From a virus, in the IMG/VR virus record IMGVR_UViG_3300025586_000240, positions 1 through 58,652 of that record: a DNA stretch of 58,652 nt. One strand, 5' to 3'. The position numbers and the translations under genes were made by a program. Below the pieces are notes generated by a model that saw only the letters and a program-made list of their open reading frames with translations, had not been told where the DNA came from and did not search any database. Positions 1 through 7,180 of the stretch are shown here, one piece after another (the first letter of the stretch is position 1; each line of letters starts with the position of its first letter).

Positions 1-2
1 AC

Positions 3-407
3 TTAGGTTTAACTATAGGTTCTGATGTACAAGCATATGATGCCGATTTAACAACAATAGCAGGATTAGCCAAGACTAATAGTAATTTCATAGTGGGTAA
101 TGGTTCTGCATGGGTAGCAGAAAGTGGAGCAACAGTAAGAACAAGTTTAGATGTATATTCAACAACGGAGGTAGATAATCTTATGTCAGGATCAGGAATA
201 AAATCAGTACAAAGAGGTATTGGAGGTTCGGGAACTCAACGTATTGATATATCAGAAGTAGATATGGATAAAACTTTTTGTAATTTGAATACCAGTACAG
301 GTGCCACAGACCATAACGTAGAAGTATACTTATCAGATTCTACTCATGTTACTGTTGAGTCAAGCGGGCAAGGGGGGACTAAATGGGAAGTTATAGAATT
401 TAACTAA
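3..407 (+). CDS. Tail fibre-like structural protein, C-terminal part (5' truncated)
   Basis: The frame is open from the left edge of the window, so only the C-terminal 134 residues are visible. The sequence is rich in Gly, Ser, Thr, Asp and Val. It contains the YDADLTTIAGLA and NFIVGNGSAWV type segments that recur in tail-fibre and tail-appendage proteins. The end is probably beta-rich (EVYLSDSTHVTVESSGQ). A GTG occurs at position 93, but the same frame continues upstream with matching repeat character, so I do not treat that as the start. The next gene follows after a strong ribosome binding site. A host-recognition or adhesin role is inferred from repeat style only. Confidence 0.6.
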   Translation, partial: LGLTIGSDVQAYDADLTTIAGLAKTNSNFIVGNGSAWVAESGATVRTSLDVYSTTEVDNLMSGSGIKSVQRGIGGSGTQRIDISEVDMDKTFCNLNTSTGATDHNVEVYLSDSTHVTVESSGQGGTKWEVIEFN

Positions 408-432
408 AATAAGGAGGTGAGAAGTAATTAAA

Positions 433-618
433 ATGGCTTATTATTGCGCACAAATAAATGAAGAAGATATAGTTTTTGCTATTGCAGCATTAACAAGTGA
501 AATAATTAATCCAAAGGTAATAGAAATAACAGAAGAAGATTTTGGATTAGGTATGGCGAATCAAGATTATTTAATGGGTAAAAAATATGTTAATGGTGAA
601 TTTATAAATGTTGGTTAA
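433..618 (+). CDS. Small phage protein, unknown function
   Basis: This 61-residue protein starts MAYYCAQINEED and ends with a KKYVNGEFINVG segment. The layout (short beta-rich start about an aqi-type strand, then a G-K-K-Y-x-N-G-x-F ending) resembles small proteins often encoded next to tail-fibre genes. GGAGGTGA lies 14 nt before the ATG, a long spacing. It sits between the tail-fibre end and a coiled-coil protein, so a tail-associated role is possible but not shown. Confidence 0.55.
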   Translation: MAYYCAQINEEDIVFAIAALTSEIINPKVIEITEEDFGLGMANQDYLMGKKYVNGEFINVG

Positions 619-667
619 AAATGATAAAGAGTATACTCTTTATCAAGCATTAGAGGAGGTATCTAAA

Positions 668-862
668 ATGTCAAAAAAGAAACAAGATGTAGATTACAAA
701 GAATTATACTTAAAGGAAAAACAAGCTCGTCTACAGGCCGAAATGGCTATATTACAAACAAGGTTTGCTGAAGCACAAACAAATCTTCAGCAAACAACTA
801 AAGAATTAGAAGAACACCTTGAAACTGAAGAAAAGATTACCAAAGAGAAATCAAAAAAATAA
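668..862 (+). CDS. Small coiled-coil protein
   Basis: This 64-residue, highly charged protein starts MSKKKQDVDYKELY. From about residue 8 to the end it reads as one continuous helix with heptad-like leucine and alanine spacing, so a coiled coil is likely. I chose ATG 668 because GAGGAGGT lies 7 nt upstream; an ATG at 608 in the same frame would add 20 residues but has no comparable site. It is followed by a promoter and the gp47-like gene, so it probably belongs with the upstream tail genes. Function unknown. Confidence 0.6.
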   Translation: MSKKKQDVDYKELYLKEKQARLQAEMAILQTRFAEAQTNLQQTTKELEEHLETEEKITKEKSKK

Positions 863-866
863 AGTA

Positions 867-895
867 TTTACAATTTAGTTGTTTTTTGATATAAT
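867..895 (+). promoter_or_regulatory. Sigma70-type promoter for the gp47-like gene
   Basis: TTTACA at 867-872 and TATAAT at 890-895 are separated by exactly 17 nt. The ATG of the gp47-like gene begins at 905, nine bases after the -10 box, and no ribosome binding site lies between. The expected transcription start is at or just before the ATG, so the message is likely leaderless. The same arrangement occurs at 6919-6947 and 39833-39861. Confidence 0.8.
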
Positions 896-904
896 TTGTT
901 TATT

Positions 905-1885
905 ATGAAGAAATTATTAATTAGTGATACTCACCTTGGACTACAGAAATCGTCAGATGTTTGGCATGATGTTACCTTAAACCTTTTCAGGGAAGTTACT
1001 GATCTGTGCTTATCTAAGGATATCAATACAATACTGCATCTTGGTGACTTTTTCCATGAAAAGAAATCGACTAACCAAAAAACCTTAGATGTAGCCTATG
1101 AGATAGCAAACATAACAAAACCGTTAGAAATGATTATCATAACGGGTAATCATGATATATATTACAAAGAGGTAATCAAGCCTTCGTCCCTAAAATGTTT
1201 TAAAGATACTCCAAATATAAATGTGATAGCAGAGCCTACCACCATAGATACATCCTCCCTAATCCCTTGGAAAGGTGAAATACCCTCTTTCAGGGGATCT
1301 TTTTGCTTTGGGCACTTTGAAATTAATGACTTTCATCAAAATGATGTTTCTGTTTGTCGTGGTAGTGATTTAGATGCTAAGAGTTTCAAAGGTTTCTATC
1401 ATGTATACTCAGGACACTTCCATATGCCTTCTTCTAAAGGTAACATTACATATCTTGGTTCAGCATTCCAACAAACATTCAATGATGTAGGTAGTTCCAG
1501 AGGATATTATATATTTGATAATGGAGACCTGGAATTCATAGAGTATAAGAGTGCTCCAAAATTTATTAAGATACATACGGAAGAAGAGATAAAGAATGTT
1601 GAAGGTAATATAGTCAAGTTAATATATGATAAAGATTACGGCACTAATGAGAATAATAAAATATTAGAAATGGTGGAAAGGATGGGTCCATTGAGGTTAG
1701 ATCCTAATTTCACCAATATCGTTAATGAGGATGATGGAGGGGAAGAATATAATGAAGAAGATATCAGTATTATAGAGCATGATGAAATAGTAAAGAAATG
1801 GGTAAAAGACAATAAGGTACCAGAGAACATAAACAAAAAGATACTATTGAGAATAATGCAGACGATGTTAAAGGAAGAGGAATGA
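905..1885 (+). CDS. SbcD/T4 gp47-like recombination nuclease subunit
   Basis: This 326-residue protein is a calcineurin-like metallophosphoesterase. The Mre11/SbcD motifs are visible in order: DTHLG (8-12), GDFFHE (47-52), GNHD (81-84), the metal-binding FGHFE (135-139) and SGHFHM (169-174). In T4, gp47 pairs with gp46 to process DNA ends for recombination-dependent replication. The partner gp46-like ATPase lies about 1.9 kb downstream on the same strand, separated by small genes. The acidic C-terminal third (many Glu/Asp) is the usual capping and partner-binding region and is poorly conserved. Start chosen at ATG 905, as no ribosome binding site supports an earlier one; see the leaderless promoter. 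Confidence 0.92.
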   Translation: MKKLLISDTHLGLQKSSDVWHDVTLNLFREVTDLCLSKDINTILHLGDFFHEKKSTNQKTLDVAYEIANITKPLEMIIITGNHDIYYKEVIKPSSLKCFKDTPNINVIAEPTTIDTSSLIPWKGEIPSFRGSFCFGHFEINDFHQNDVSVCRGSDLDAKSFKGFYHVYSGHFHMPSSKGNITYLGSAFQQTFNDVGSSRGYYIFDNGDLEFIEYKSAPKFIKIHTEEEIKNVEGNIVKLIYDKDYGTNENNKILEMVERMGPLRLDPNFTNIVNEDDGGEEYNEEDISIIEHDEIVKKWVKDNKVPENINKKILLRIMQTMLKEEE

Positions 1886-2136
1886 TGAAACCTATACTAC
1901 TTAATAGCCATGCTTGTGCTCTAATTATGATTTATAACAGGTATAGTGAAGTATTCGAAGCTATCCATAACGCTTATGAGGGTTTGGATCTTAAAGAGAC
2001 ATATGAAATAGCAGCAAAAGAATTTATAAGCCAACTGAATGGACATCAGACAAGAGGATTCCTAAAAGCATTAAAAAAGGAAATTGAACATAACTTAGAG
2101 AATTGGGGAGAAATGAATGATAGGAATAATAGTTGA
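1882..2136 (+). CDS. Hypothetical protein between gp47- and gp46-like genes
   Basis: This 84-residue, mostly helical protein (MMKPILLNSHACALIM) overlaps the gp47-like stop by 4 nt (ATGA), so it is translated from the same message. GGAAGAGGA just upstream can serve as ribosome binding site. I see no motif of known function. Position inside the recombination operon is the only clue. Confidence 0.6.
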   Translation: MMKPILLNSHACALIMIYNRYSEVFEAIHNAYEGLDLKETYEIAAKEFISQLNGHQTRGFLKALKKEIEHNLENWGEMNDRNNS

Positions 2137-2323
2137 TATGGAAAATAAAGAAGCAATTATGACTACACCTAATATGTCTGATACATCAGTAAAACTTTTA
2201 AAATATTTACCTTATGGATTGGATATAGGTGATAAACCTCGTTATGAAGTATTAATAGAAGGTACTGACGTAGTTTATTGGCCTTGGAAATCAAGAATAA
2301 AAGGAGGAGGGATAAATGAGTAG
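2117..2323 (+). CDS. Hypothetical small protein
   Basis: A 68-residue protein starting MIGIIVDMENKEA; it overlaps the preceding gene by 20 nt. GGGGAGA lies upstream of ATG 2117. A second in-frame ATG at 2138 is possible. The C-terminal half has a short beta-rich RYEVLIEGTDVVYWPW segment. The tail encodes GGGIN, and its GGAGGAGGG sequence is the ribosome binding site of the next gene. Function not recognised. Confidence 0.55.
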   Translation: MIGIIVDMENKEAIMTTPNMSDTSVKLLKYLPYGLDIGDKPRYEVLIEGTDVVYWPWKSRIKGGGINE

Positions 2324-2774
2324 ATTTGAAGATGCAAGTAAAGAAACAGTGGATTTTGTAAACGTGGTAAGGAAGGAAGTATTTCCAGAACTTGCGAGTG
2401 CTAACATAAAGGTACTATACGATATAAAAAAACGGATGTCTGGTGGTAAAATGGTCTTAGGTCGTATGCAAAAAACAAATGATTTGCTTAGGCACTTGAC
2501 GATTGAGGATGCTAAAGATGAGGAAGGATTCGATTATATCCTTTACATCGATAAGGCTGTATATGACAATGTAGATGAAGAAGATAAGGTAAGGTTGGTA
2601 CGACACGAACTCCAACACTGTGATGTAGATTTAGATTCTAATACAAACCCCTATAAGTTAAGAGGTCATGAGATTTCAGATTTTTATGATGAAATAGAAT
2701 TCAATAAAAATGATCCCAGATGGTTACAAAGGTGTGCTACTGTAGGATTATCAATATATGAGGAAGATGATTAA
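2316..2774 (+). CDS. Putative phage metallopeptidase (HExxH)
   Basis: A 152-residue protein. H97-E98-L99-Q100-H101 forms a zinc-peptidase HExxH signature, followed by RGHEISDFYDEIE (about 117-129), which supplies further acidic and His ligands. This combination matches the putative phage metallopeptidase family (small phage proteins with RHELxHC and a second HE...D motif). The substrate is unknown; host-protein cleavage or virion maturation are both possible. A very strong AGGAGGAGGG ribosome binding site precedes the ATG, suggesting high expression. It lies between gp47- and gp46-like genes. Confidence 0.75.
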   Translation: MSRFEDASKETVDFVNVVRKEVFPELASANIKVLYDIKKRMSGGKMVLGRMQKTNDLLRHLTIEDAKDEEGFDYILYIDKAVYDNVDEEDKVRLVRHELQHCDVDLDSNTNPYKLRGHEISDFYDEIEFNKNDPRWLQRCATVGLSIYEEDD

Positions 2775-2775
2775 T

Positions 2776-3054
2776 ATGTCTCTTAGTATTAATACCACTA
2801 ATCTTAATATAGGAGACTTAATAAACACATCAAATACTATTAGTTATGATAAAGCAGCATATTCATATTCTATACCTGGCTATTTAAAGGCTTTACATAT
2901 TATGGGTAAGATGTTAAAATATGTAAAGCCTATGGTGAATGATGAAAAGTTACTCAATATGATAGAAGAGTTTGAAGAGGAAATGTCATCCTATGATTTT
3001 GAAGAAGAAGAGCCAAAGAAAAAAGATGAAATAGAGGATTTATTTGTGCTATGA
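2776..3054 (+). CDS. Hypothetical protein with C-terminal DEIEDLFVL tail
   Basis: A 92-residue protein, start MSLSINTTNLN. I prefer ATG 2776, one base after the previous stop and with GAGGAA about 10 nt upstream, over ATG 2758. The body is unremarkable; the last 25 residues are very acidic and end DEIEDLFVL. This tail belongs to the EWxxIxxLF family of C-termini found on eight small proteins of this window. The stop overlaps the next start as ATGA. Confidence 0.6.
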   Translation: MSLSINTTNLNIGDLINTSNTISYDKAAYSYSIPGYLKALHIMGKMLKYVKPMVNDEKLLNMIEEFEEEMSSYDFEEEEPKKKDEIEDLFVL

Positions 3055-3518
3055 ATGAGTATATATGTACACAATCTGATGAAATTATTGAACTCCATGA
3101 TACTGAAAGAGACATATTAGATGTTTATATACCCCCTCCTATCAATTCTAACCTTTTTGATCATTCATATGATGAAGCTACATTAAACATTACCACTGTA
3201 AGATTTCATAAGGTACCTATATATTTTAGGAAATGGGTCGAAACAAGCCAAGGTATGAATGGGGATTCTTTTGGCTATTGGGTAAAAATAAAAACCCATA
3301 AATGGGAAACTGATGAAATGATGGAAGAAGATGGAAATACATACCTATTAACAGTTCTAAGAGAGAATGAGGATCTAAGAAGTAAAATAAGGAGTATGTT
3401 AGAAGGGGATGTAGACCCTTATAATATTTCACCAATGGCACCTAAACCACCATCTAATATACATAAAGGTAAAAGCCATGAAGATAAGGAATGGGGGGAG
3501 TTGTTTACAATAGAATGA
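3051..3518 (+). CDS. Hypothetical protein with C-terminal EWGELFTIE tail
   Basis: A 155-residue protein (MNEYICTQSDEIIELHD) that begins inside the previous stop codon. It has a probable alpha/beta core with many aromatic residues, a proline-rich stretch near 130-137 (SPMAPKPPS), and ends EWGELFTIE, a variant of the shared tail. No enzymatic motif recognised. It is co-transcribed with its neighbours in the gp47-gp46 interval. Confidence 0.6.
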   Translation: MNEYICTQSDEIIELHDTERDILDVYIPPPINSNLFDHSYDEATLNITTVRFHKVPIYFRKWVETSQGMNGDSFGYWVKIKTHKWETDEMMEEDGNTYLLTVLRENEDLRSKIRSMLEGDVDPYNISPMAPKPPSNIHKGKSHEDKEWGELFTIE

Positions 3519-3775
3519 AACTGAATGGAATGATAAAATGGCCTAATGGAGATAAAGCATGGTACCTGAATAATGAACTTCATAGGGAAGATGGTCCTGC
3601 TATAGAATGGGTAAATGGAGATAAAGCATGGTACTTGAATGGTGAACATCATAGAGGAGACGGACTTCCCGCTATAGAATATGCTAATGGTGATAAAAGA
3701 TGGTTCCTAAATGGTAAACCAGTAACGCAAAACGAAGTAGAATGGAATGCTATAAAGGACTTATTTGTGCTATGA
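3515..3775 (+). CDS. MORN-like repeat protein with DLFVL tail
   Basis: An 86-residue protein. I set the start at ATG 3515 (ATGA overlap with the previous stop); an upstream ATG at 3491 is also possible. It is almost entirely made of three repeats with the pattern NGDKxWYLNGxxHRxDGPAIE, at about residues 8-30, 31-54 and 55-70. This is the MORN-variant type seen in other phage and bacterial proteins, usually a beta-sheet platform of unclear role. It ends EWNAIKDLFVL, with the same terminal five residues and nearly the same DNA as the protein ending at 3054. The gp46-like start overlaps its stop. Confidence 0.65.
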   Translation: MKLNGMIKWPNGDKAWYLNNELHREDGPAIEWVNGDKAWYLNGEHHRGDGLPAIEYANGDKRWFLNGKPVTQNEVEWNAIKDLFVL

Positions 3776-5820
3776 AACTAATATTCGATAGTGTCAGGTT
3801 TAGAAACTTCCTTTCCTTCGGCTCTAAATGGAATGAAATATCCTTCCAAAAAGGTGTTAATGTAATACTTGGCTCTAATGGTTCAGGTAAGAGCTCTTGT
3901 ATGGAAACCGTGCCTTTTGCTCTATTCAGTAAAACACATAGAGATGTTAAGAAAGCTGATCTTGTCAATTGGAAGAACAGAAAGCAATTAGAGGTCCAAC
4001 TATCCTTTTTTAAAGGTAATGATAACTATAAGGTTCTTCGTGCAATCAAACCTGATAATTTTGAAATATACAAGAATGATATGCTTTTTGATAAACTCTC
4101 CCATGTTAAAGATTATCAATCCTTATTAGAAGATATCATAGGAACTAATTTCCAAACATTCATGAGCCTCATACATTCCAACATCAATTCAAGTAAACCT
4201 ATATTAGGAATGAGTAAACCTGATAAGAGGAAATTCATTGAAAAGGTATTCGGTCTAACTATCTATTCCAAACTTATTGATAAATGTAACAAGAAGATTG
4301 CATCTATTGACACCAAGATAAAGGAAGCAGAATTCACTATAAGTCATAATGAGAAGTCTATAAGGGAATCTATTGAATGGACTAAGGATATAAACAGAAA
4401 GCTGACCAACCTTAAATCTTCTGCCATAGAATTCAATGACACAGAAGAAGAATTGAATGATGCTCAGTCCAAAATTACAGAAGATGAAAGATATTTTGAA
4501 TTGATGGAAAGCATTGATGACATTGCTATAAAGATGGATAAGTTAGAAATTGTAGAAGGTAGATTTAGAACAAAGAAGGCTGTTGTGGGGACCAGGATTA
4601 AAGATATATTGAAACGTATACCAGAGAAGATAGAGTATGAGACACCCAAAATGGATTATCGTGTGTCCTATGAACTTATTAATGAGAAAATTGAGCAAGT
4701 TCAGAAGGAGGTTAGAAGGTATGATAGAAAAATATCCACCCTCAAAGGTGAATTGGAGGGTCTAAAGAAAAGGCAAAAGCAATTAGATATAGGTAAGTGT
4801 CCTACATGCGGGCAAGATGTGGATAAGAAATTGATAAAGAGTTTGGACACATATACATCCTCTATAGAAACATACATAACCAATACAACAAAGATATATG
4901 AAGAAAAAGATAAAGAATTAGGAACGTTGACATCAGATGGTATGGAACTATTAGAGAAAGCAGAAGAACTCAAATCCATTAAGGATAAAGAAAACAAGAG
5001 GAAGTTGTTGACCTTTGAGAAGAATAAGTGGAAGAGGGTGTTTATCAAGCTCCTAAATTATATGAAGAAGATGGAAACAAAAAGGATAGCTCTAAACAAC
5101 AAGTCCTCTATCATAACGGAGGAGTATGAAAAAGAAAATAAACTGAGAAAGAACGTCGGGTCTTTGAAATCTAAGGTGGAACTGCTAAAAGAAAGGGTAT
5201 CATTAGAAGAAACCACAAGAAAAGAATTAAAGGCTCTCATATCTACTGATAACAACAAGAGTAAAGAGCATAAAGAAGAAAACAAGAAGTTGGGGATTGC
5301 TATTAGGAAGTTTAATGATATAAAGGATTACATGGATGAAATTAAACGAATTTGTAAGGACGAGAACATTAAAAAATTCGCTATAAGTTCTATAATTCCT
5401 ATATTAGTAAGAAATACCAATAGTTATTTAAGTGATATTGGAACACATCCATTTTATATTCAAATAAATGGTTGGTTAGAACCTACTATTAAAGGTCCGG
5501 GCATAACATCTGGTTCATATAATAGTTTGAGTTCAGGGGAAAGCAAGTGTGTTGATATTTCTCTGCAAAGTGCATTTTTGGATATAGCAAGAATTCAAGC
5601 GGGAATTTGTCCTGATATACAAATTTTGGACGAGATTCTTGATAGTAGTATTGATTCTTCAAGTTTGGATATATTGTTAGAAATGATAAGTAGAAAGCAG
5701 AGAGAGGATGATTCTAAGGTTTATATAATAAGTCATAGAAAGGAAGTAGGTGATTTAGATGCTGTAAATACCTTACTATTAGAAAAGAAAGGAGGCTATT
5801 CTCAAATAATATATAAATAG
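3772..5820 (+). CDS. SbcC/T4 gp46-like recombination ATPase
   Basis: A 682-residue SMC/Rad50-type ATPase. Walker A GSNGSGKSS is at 34-42. Long charged coiled coils occupy about 170-340 and 355-550. The zinc hook CPTCG has its cysteines at 343 and 346. The LSSGES signature is near 585, and Walker B ILDEILD has D620 and E621. A D-loop follows. Together with the gp47-like nuclease it would resect DNA ends to feed UvsX, as in T4. ATG 3772 overlaps the preceding stop (ATGA), and Met-Lys-Leu-Ile-Phe is the natural N-terminus of this family. Its length is normal for phage gp46 (about 560) to bacterial SbcC (over 1,000). Confidence 0.93.
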   Translation: MKLIFDSVRFRNFLSFGSKWNEISFQKGVNVILGSNGSGKSSCMETVPFALFSKTHRDVKKADLVNWKNRKQLEVQLSFFKGNDNYKVLRAIKPDNFEIYKNDMLFDKLSHVKDYQSLLEDIIGTNFQTFMSLIHSNINSSKPILGMSKPDKRKFIEKVFGLTIYSKLIDKCNKKIASIDTKIKEAEFTISHNEKSIRESIEWTKDINRKLTNLKSSAIEFNDTEEELNDAQSKITEDERYFELMESIDDIAIKMDKLEIVEGRFRTKKAVVGTRIKDILKRIPEKIEYETPKMDYRVSYELINEKIEQVQKEVRRYDRKISTLKGELEGLKKRQKQLDIGKCPTCGQDVDKKLIKSLDTYTSSIETYITNTTKIYEEKDKELGTLTSDGMELLEKAEELKSIKDKENKRKLLTFEKNKWKRVFIKLLNYMKKMETKRIALNNKSSIITEEYEKENKLRKNVGSLKSKVELLKERVSLEETTRKELKALISTDNNKSKEHKEENKKLGIAIRKFNDIKDYMDEIKRICKDENIKKFAISSIIPILVRNTNSYLSDIGTHPFYIQINGWLEPTIKGPGITSGSYNSLSSGESKCVDISLQSAFLDIARIQAGICPDIQILDEILDSSIDSSSLDILLEMISRKQREDDSKVYIISHRKEVGDLDAVNTLLLEKKGGYSQIIYK

Positions 5821-5859
5821 GTATATGAAGGTAAGAGCAAATATTGAAAGTATTTGTCC

Positions 5860-5885
5860 GGTTCGGTGGAGCTATCTACCGAATT
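5860..5885 (+). promoter_or_regulatory. RNA hairpin in the leader of the GIY-YIG gene
   Basis: GGTTCGGT (5860-5867) pairs with ACCGAATT (5878-5885) through six Watson-Crick and two G-U pairs around a 10-nt loop. It lies between the gp46-like stop and the ribosome binding site of the homing endonuclease. There is no following T-run, so it is not a standard terminator. Hairpins in front of phage homing endonuclease genes commonly limit their expression; that role here is inferred. Confidence 0.4.
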
Positions 5886-5927
5886 GTCCCTCCATACAAA
5901 TCTATTTATATAAGGAGCTATATCATT

Positions 5928-6728
5928 ATGCATCATTTCGTGTATAAAATCACAAATTTAATCAATGGAAAGAAGTATATAGGTAAGCATTCTACTTGCA
6001 ATATTAAGGATGGATATTTAGGTTCTGGTATAGTATTGAAACGGGCTATTGGAAAATACGGCAAGGAGAACTTTAAGAAAGAAATATTATTTGAAAGTGG
6101 GGATGAAGCACAAGTATATAGAATGGAAAAAATATATGTAACACCTGAAATTGTTAATAATCCTATGTATTACAATATTATGGTTGGTGGTAATGGTGCA
6201 AGTAGTGGTAAAAATAATACTTTTTATGGTAAACATCATACAGAAGAGACTAAAACAAAAATAGGTGAAAGTAGTAAAAATAGAACAATATTAGAAAAAA
6301 CTAAACAAAAAATAAGTAATACTCTAAAGGGGAGAATATTTTCAAAAGAAACAAAAAAATTAATGAGTAAAGCTAAAAAAGGTCATATTGTATCTAAAGA
6401 AACTAGAAAAAAATTAAGTATCTCTCTTTCAGGTAAAAATCATCCTATGTGGGGTAAAACAGGTGAAGATTGTCCTAATTTTGGTAGAAAAGCATCTGAG
6501 GAAACGAAAGAAAAAATGAGAATTGCCAATAGTGGTAAAAATAATCCTATGTATGGTAAAACAGGTGAAGATTGTCCTAATTTTGGTAAAGAACATACAG
6601 AAGAATCTAAAAAGAAAATGAGTATAATAGCTAAAAATAGACCTAAAATAAAATGCCCATATTGTGGAAAAGAAATAGATAAAGGGAACTATACATTATG
6701 GCATGGAGAGAAATGCAAATTCAAATAA
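5928..6728 (+). CDS. GIY-YIG homing endonuclease with NUMOD3 repeats
   Basis: A 266-residue protein. The N-terminal GIY-YIG nuclease domain shows FVYKITNLINGKKYIGKHS (the Y and YIG motifs) and a catalytic-type Glu near residue 64. From about residue 95 there are repeated NUMOD3 DNA-binding modules (GKNNPMYGKTGED and ETKxKxS types), then a C-terminal CPYCGKE zinc-binding segment. I chose ATG 5928 with AAGGAG upstream; an earlier in-frame ATG at 5844 would add unrelated residues from the hairpin region. It is inserted between gp46- and UvsX-like genes, a typical site for free-standing phage homing endonucleases (Seg-like). It probably spreads itself into related phages. Confidence 0.88.
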   Translation: MHHFVYKITNLINGKKYIGKHSTCNIKDGYLGSGIVLKRAIGKYGKENFKKEILFESGDEAQVYRMEKIYVTPEIVNNPMYYNIMVGGNGASSGKNNTFYGKHHTEETKTKIGESSKNRTILEKTKQKISNTLKGRIFSKETKKLMSKAKKGHIVSKETRKKLSISLSGKNHPMWGKTGEDCPNFGRKASEETKEKMRIANSGKNNPMYGKTGEDCPNFGKEHTEESKKKMSIIAKNRPKIKCPYCGKEIDKGNYTLWHGEKCKFK

Positions 6729-6742
6729 GGAGTAAATAAAAT

Positions 6743-6898
6743 ATGTTTGACGACCTGATTAGAGACAAGCTGAAAGAGAAGGCTGAAGAAATCAAGAAAA
6801 AGTATGAAAAACTGGTGGAGAAGAGTAGTAAGGAAAATAAGGGATTCAGTAAGTTAGTGTTATTGTATGAATCATTATGTAAAAAGTGGGAAAAATGA
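6743..6898 (+). CDS. Small helical protein
   Basis: A 51-residue, Lys/Glu-rich protein starting MFDDLIRDKLKEKA, preceded by AAGGAG 10 nt upstream. It is predicted to be all-helical with a possible coiled coil over residues 8-30. It lies between the homing endonuclease and the promoter at 6919. No homology recognised. Confidence 0.5.
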   Translation: MFDDLIRDKLKEKAEEIKKKYEKLVEKSSKENKGFSKLVLLYESLCKKWEK

Positions 6899-6918
6899 AC
6901 TTAATTCAATTTAGTATG

Positions 6919-6947
6919 TTTACAATTTGTTTAGATGGTGTTAAAAT
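6919..6947 (+). promoter_or_regulatory. Sigma70-type promoter upstream of UvsX
   Basis: TTTACA (6919-6924) and TAAAAT (6942-6947) are separated by 17 nt. The next ATG is at 6957, nine bases after the -10 box and without a ribosome binding site, the same geometry as the promoter at 867-895. The first ten bases (TTTACAATTT) are identical to that promoter. It probably drives the short ORF at 6957 and the UvsX gene. Confidence 0.75.
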
Positions 6948-6956
6948 TAGAATATT

Positions 6957-7169
6957 ATGAATTATGAAGAGGAATTATTGAATGAATATTTTAATACGAA
7001 TAGGAAATTTTTTTATGATTTATATTCTAAAGAAAAATTAACCGAAATGTATATAGTAAATGATATGACACAAGAAGAAATTTCTAAAAAACGGGATTTA
7101 GTATAAGACAAATATACAGAATTTAGATTAAATAGAAAATGTGAATTATTAGAACACATAACAATATGA
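6957..7169 (+). pseudogene. Decayed HTH gene (possible homing-endonuclease remnant)
   Basis: From ATG 6957 the frame runs 49 residues and stops at TAA 7104. The text around residues 38-45 (MTQEEISKK) is the first half of a helix-turn-helix. The second half, GFSIRQIYRI, is encoded immediately after in a different frame (from 7094). Reading then fits again in the first frame (RLNRKCELLEH) up to TGA 7167. Two compensating indels would restore one HTH of the type found in HNH homing endonucleases and small phage regulators. It may still make a 49-residue peptide. It lies directly behind the 6919 promoter. Confidence 0.5.
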
Positions 7170-7180
7170 AGGAGAATTAA

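Noticed and set aside
4464-5285. Minus-strand open frames opposite the gp46-like gene
   Set aside because: They mirror the coiled-coil codons of gp46 and lack start signals; the plus-strand motifs are decisive.
5860-5885. Rho-independent terminator after gp46
   Set aside because: The hairpin has no T-run after it and lies just before a ribosome binding site.
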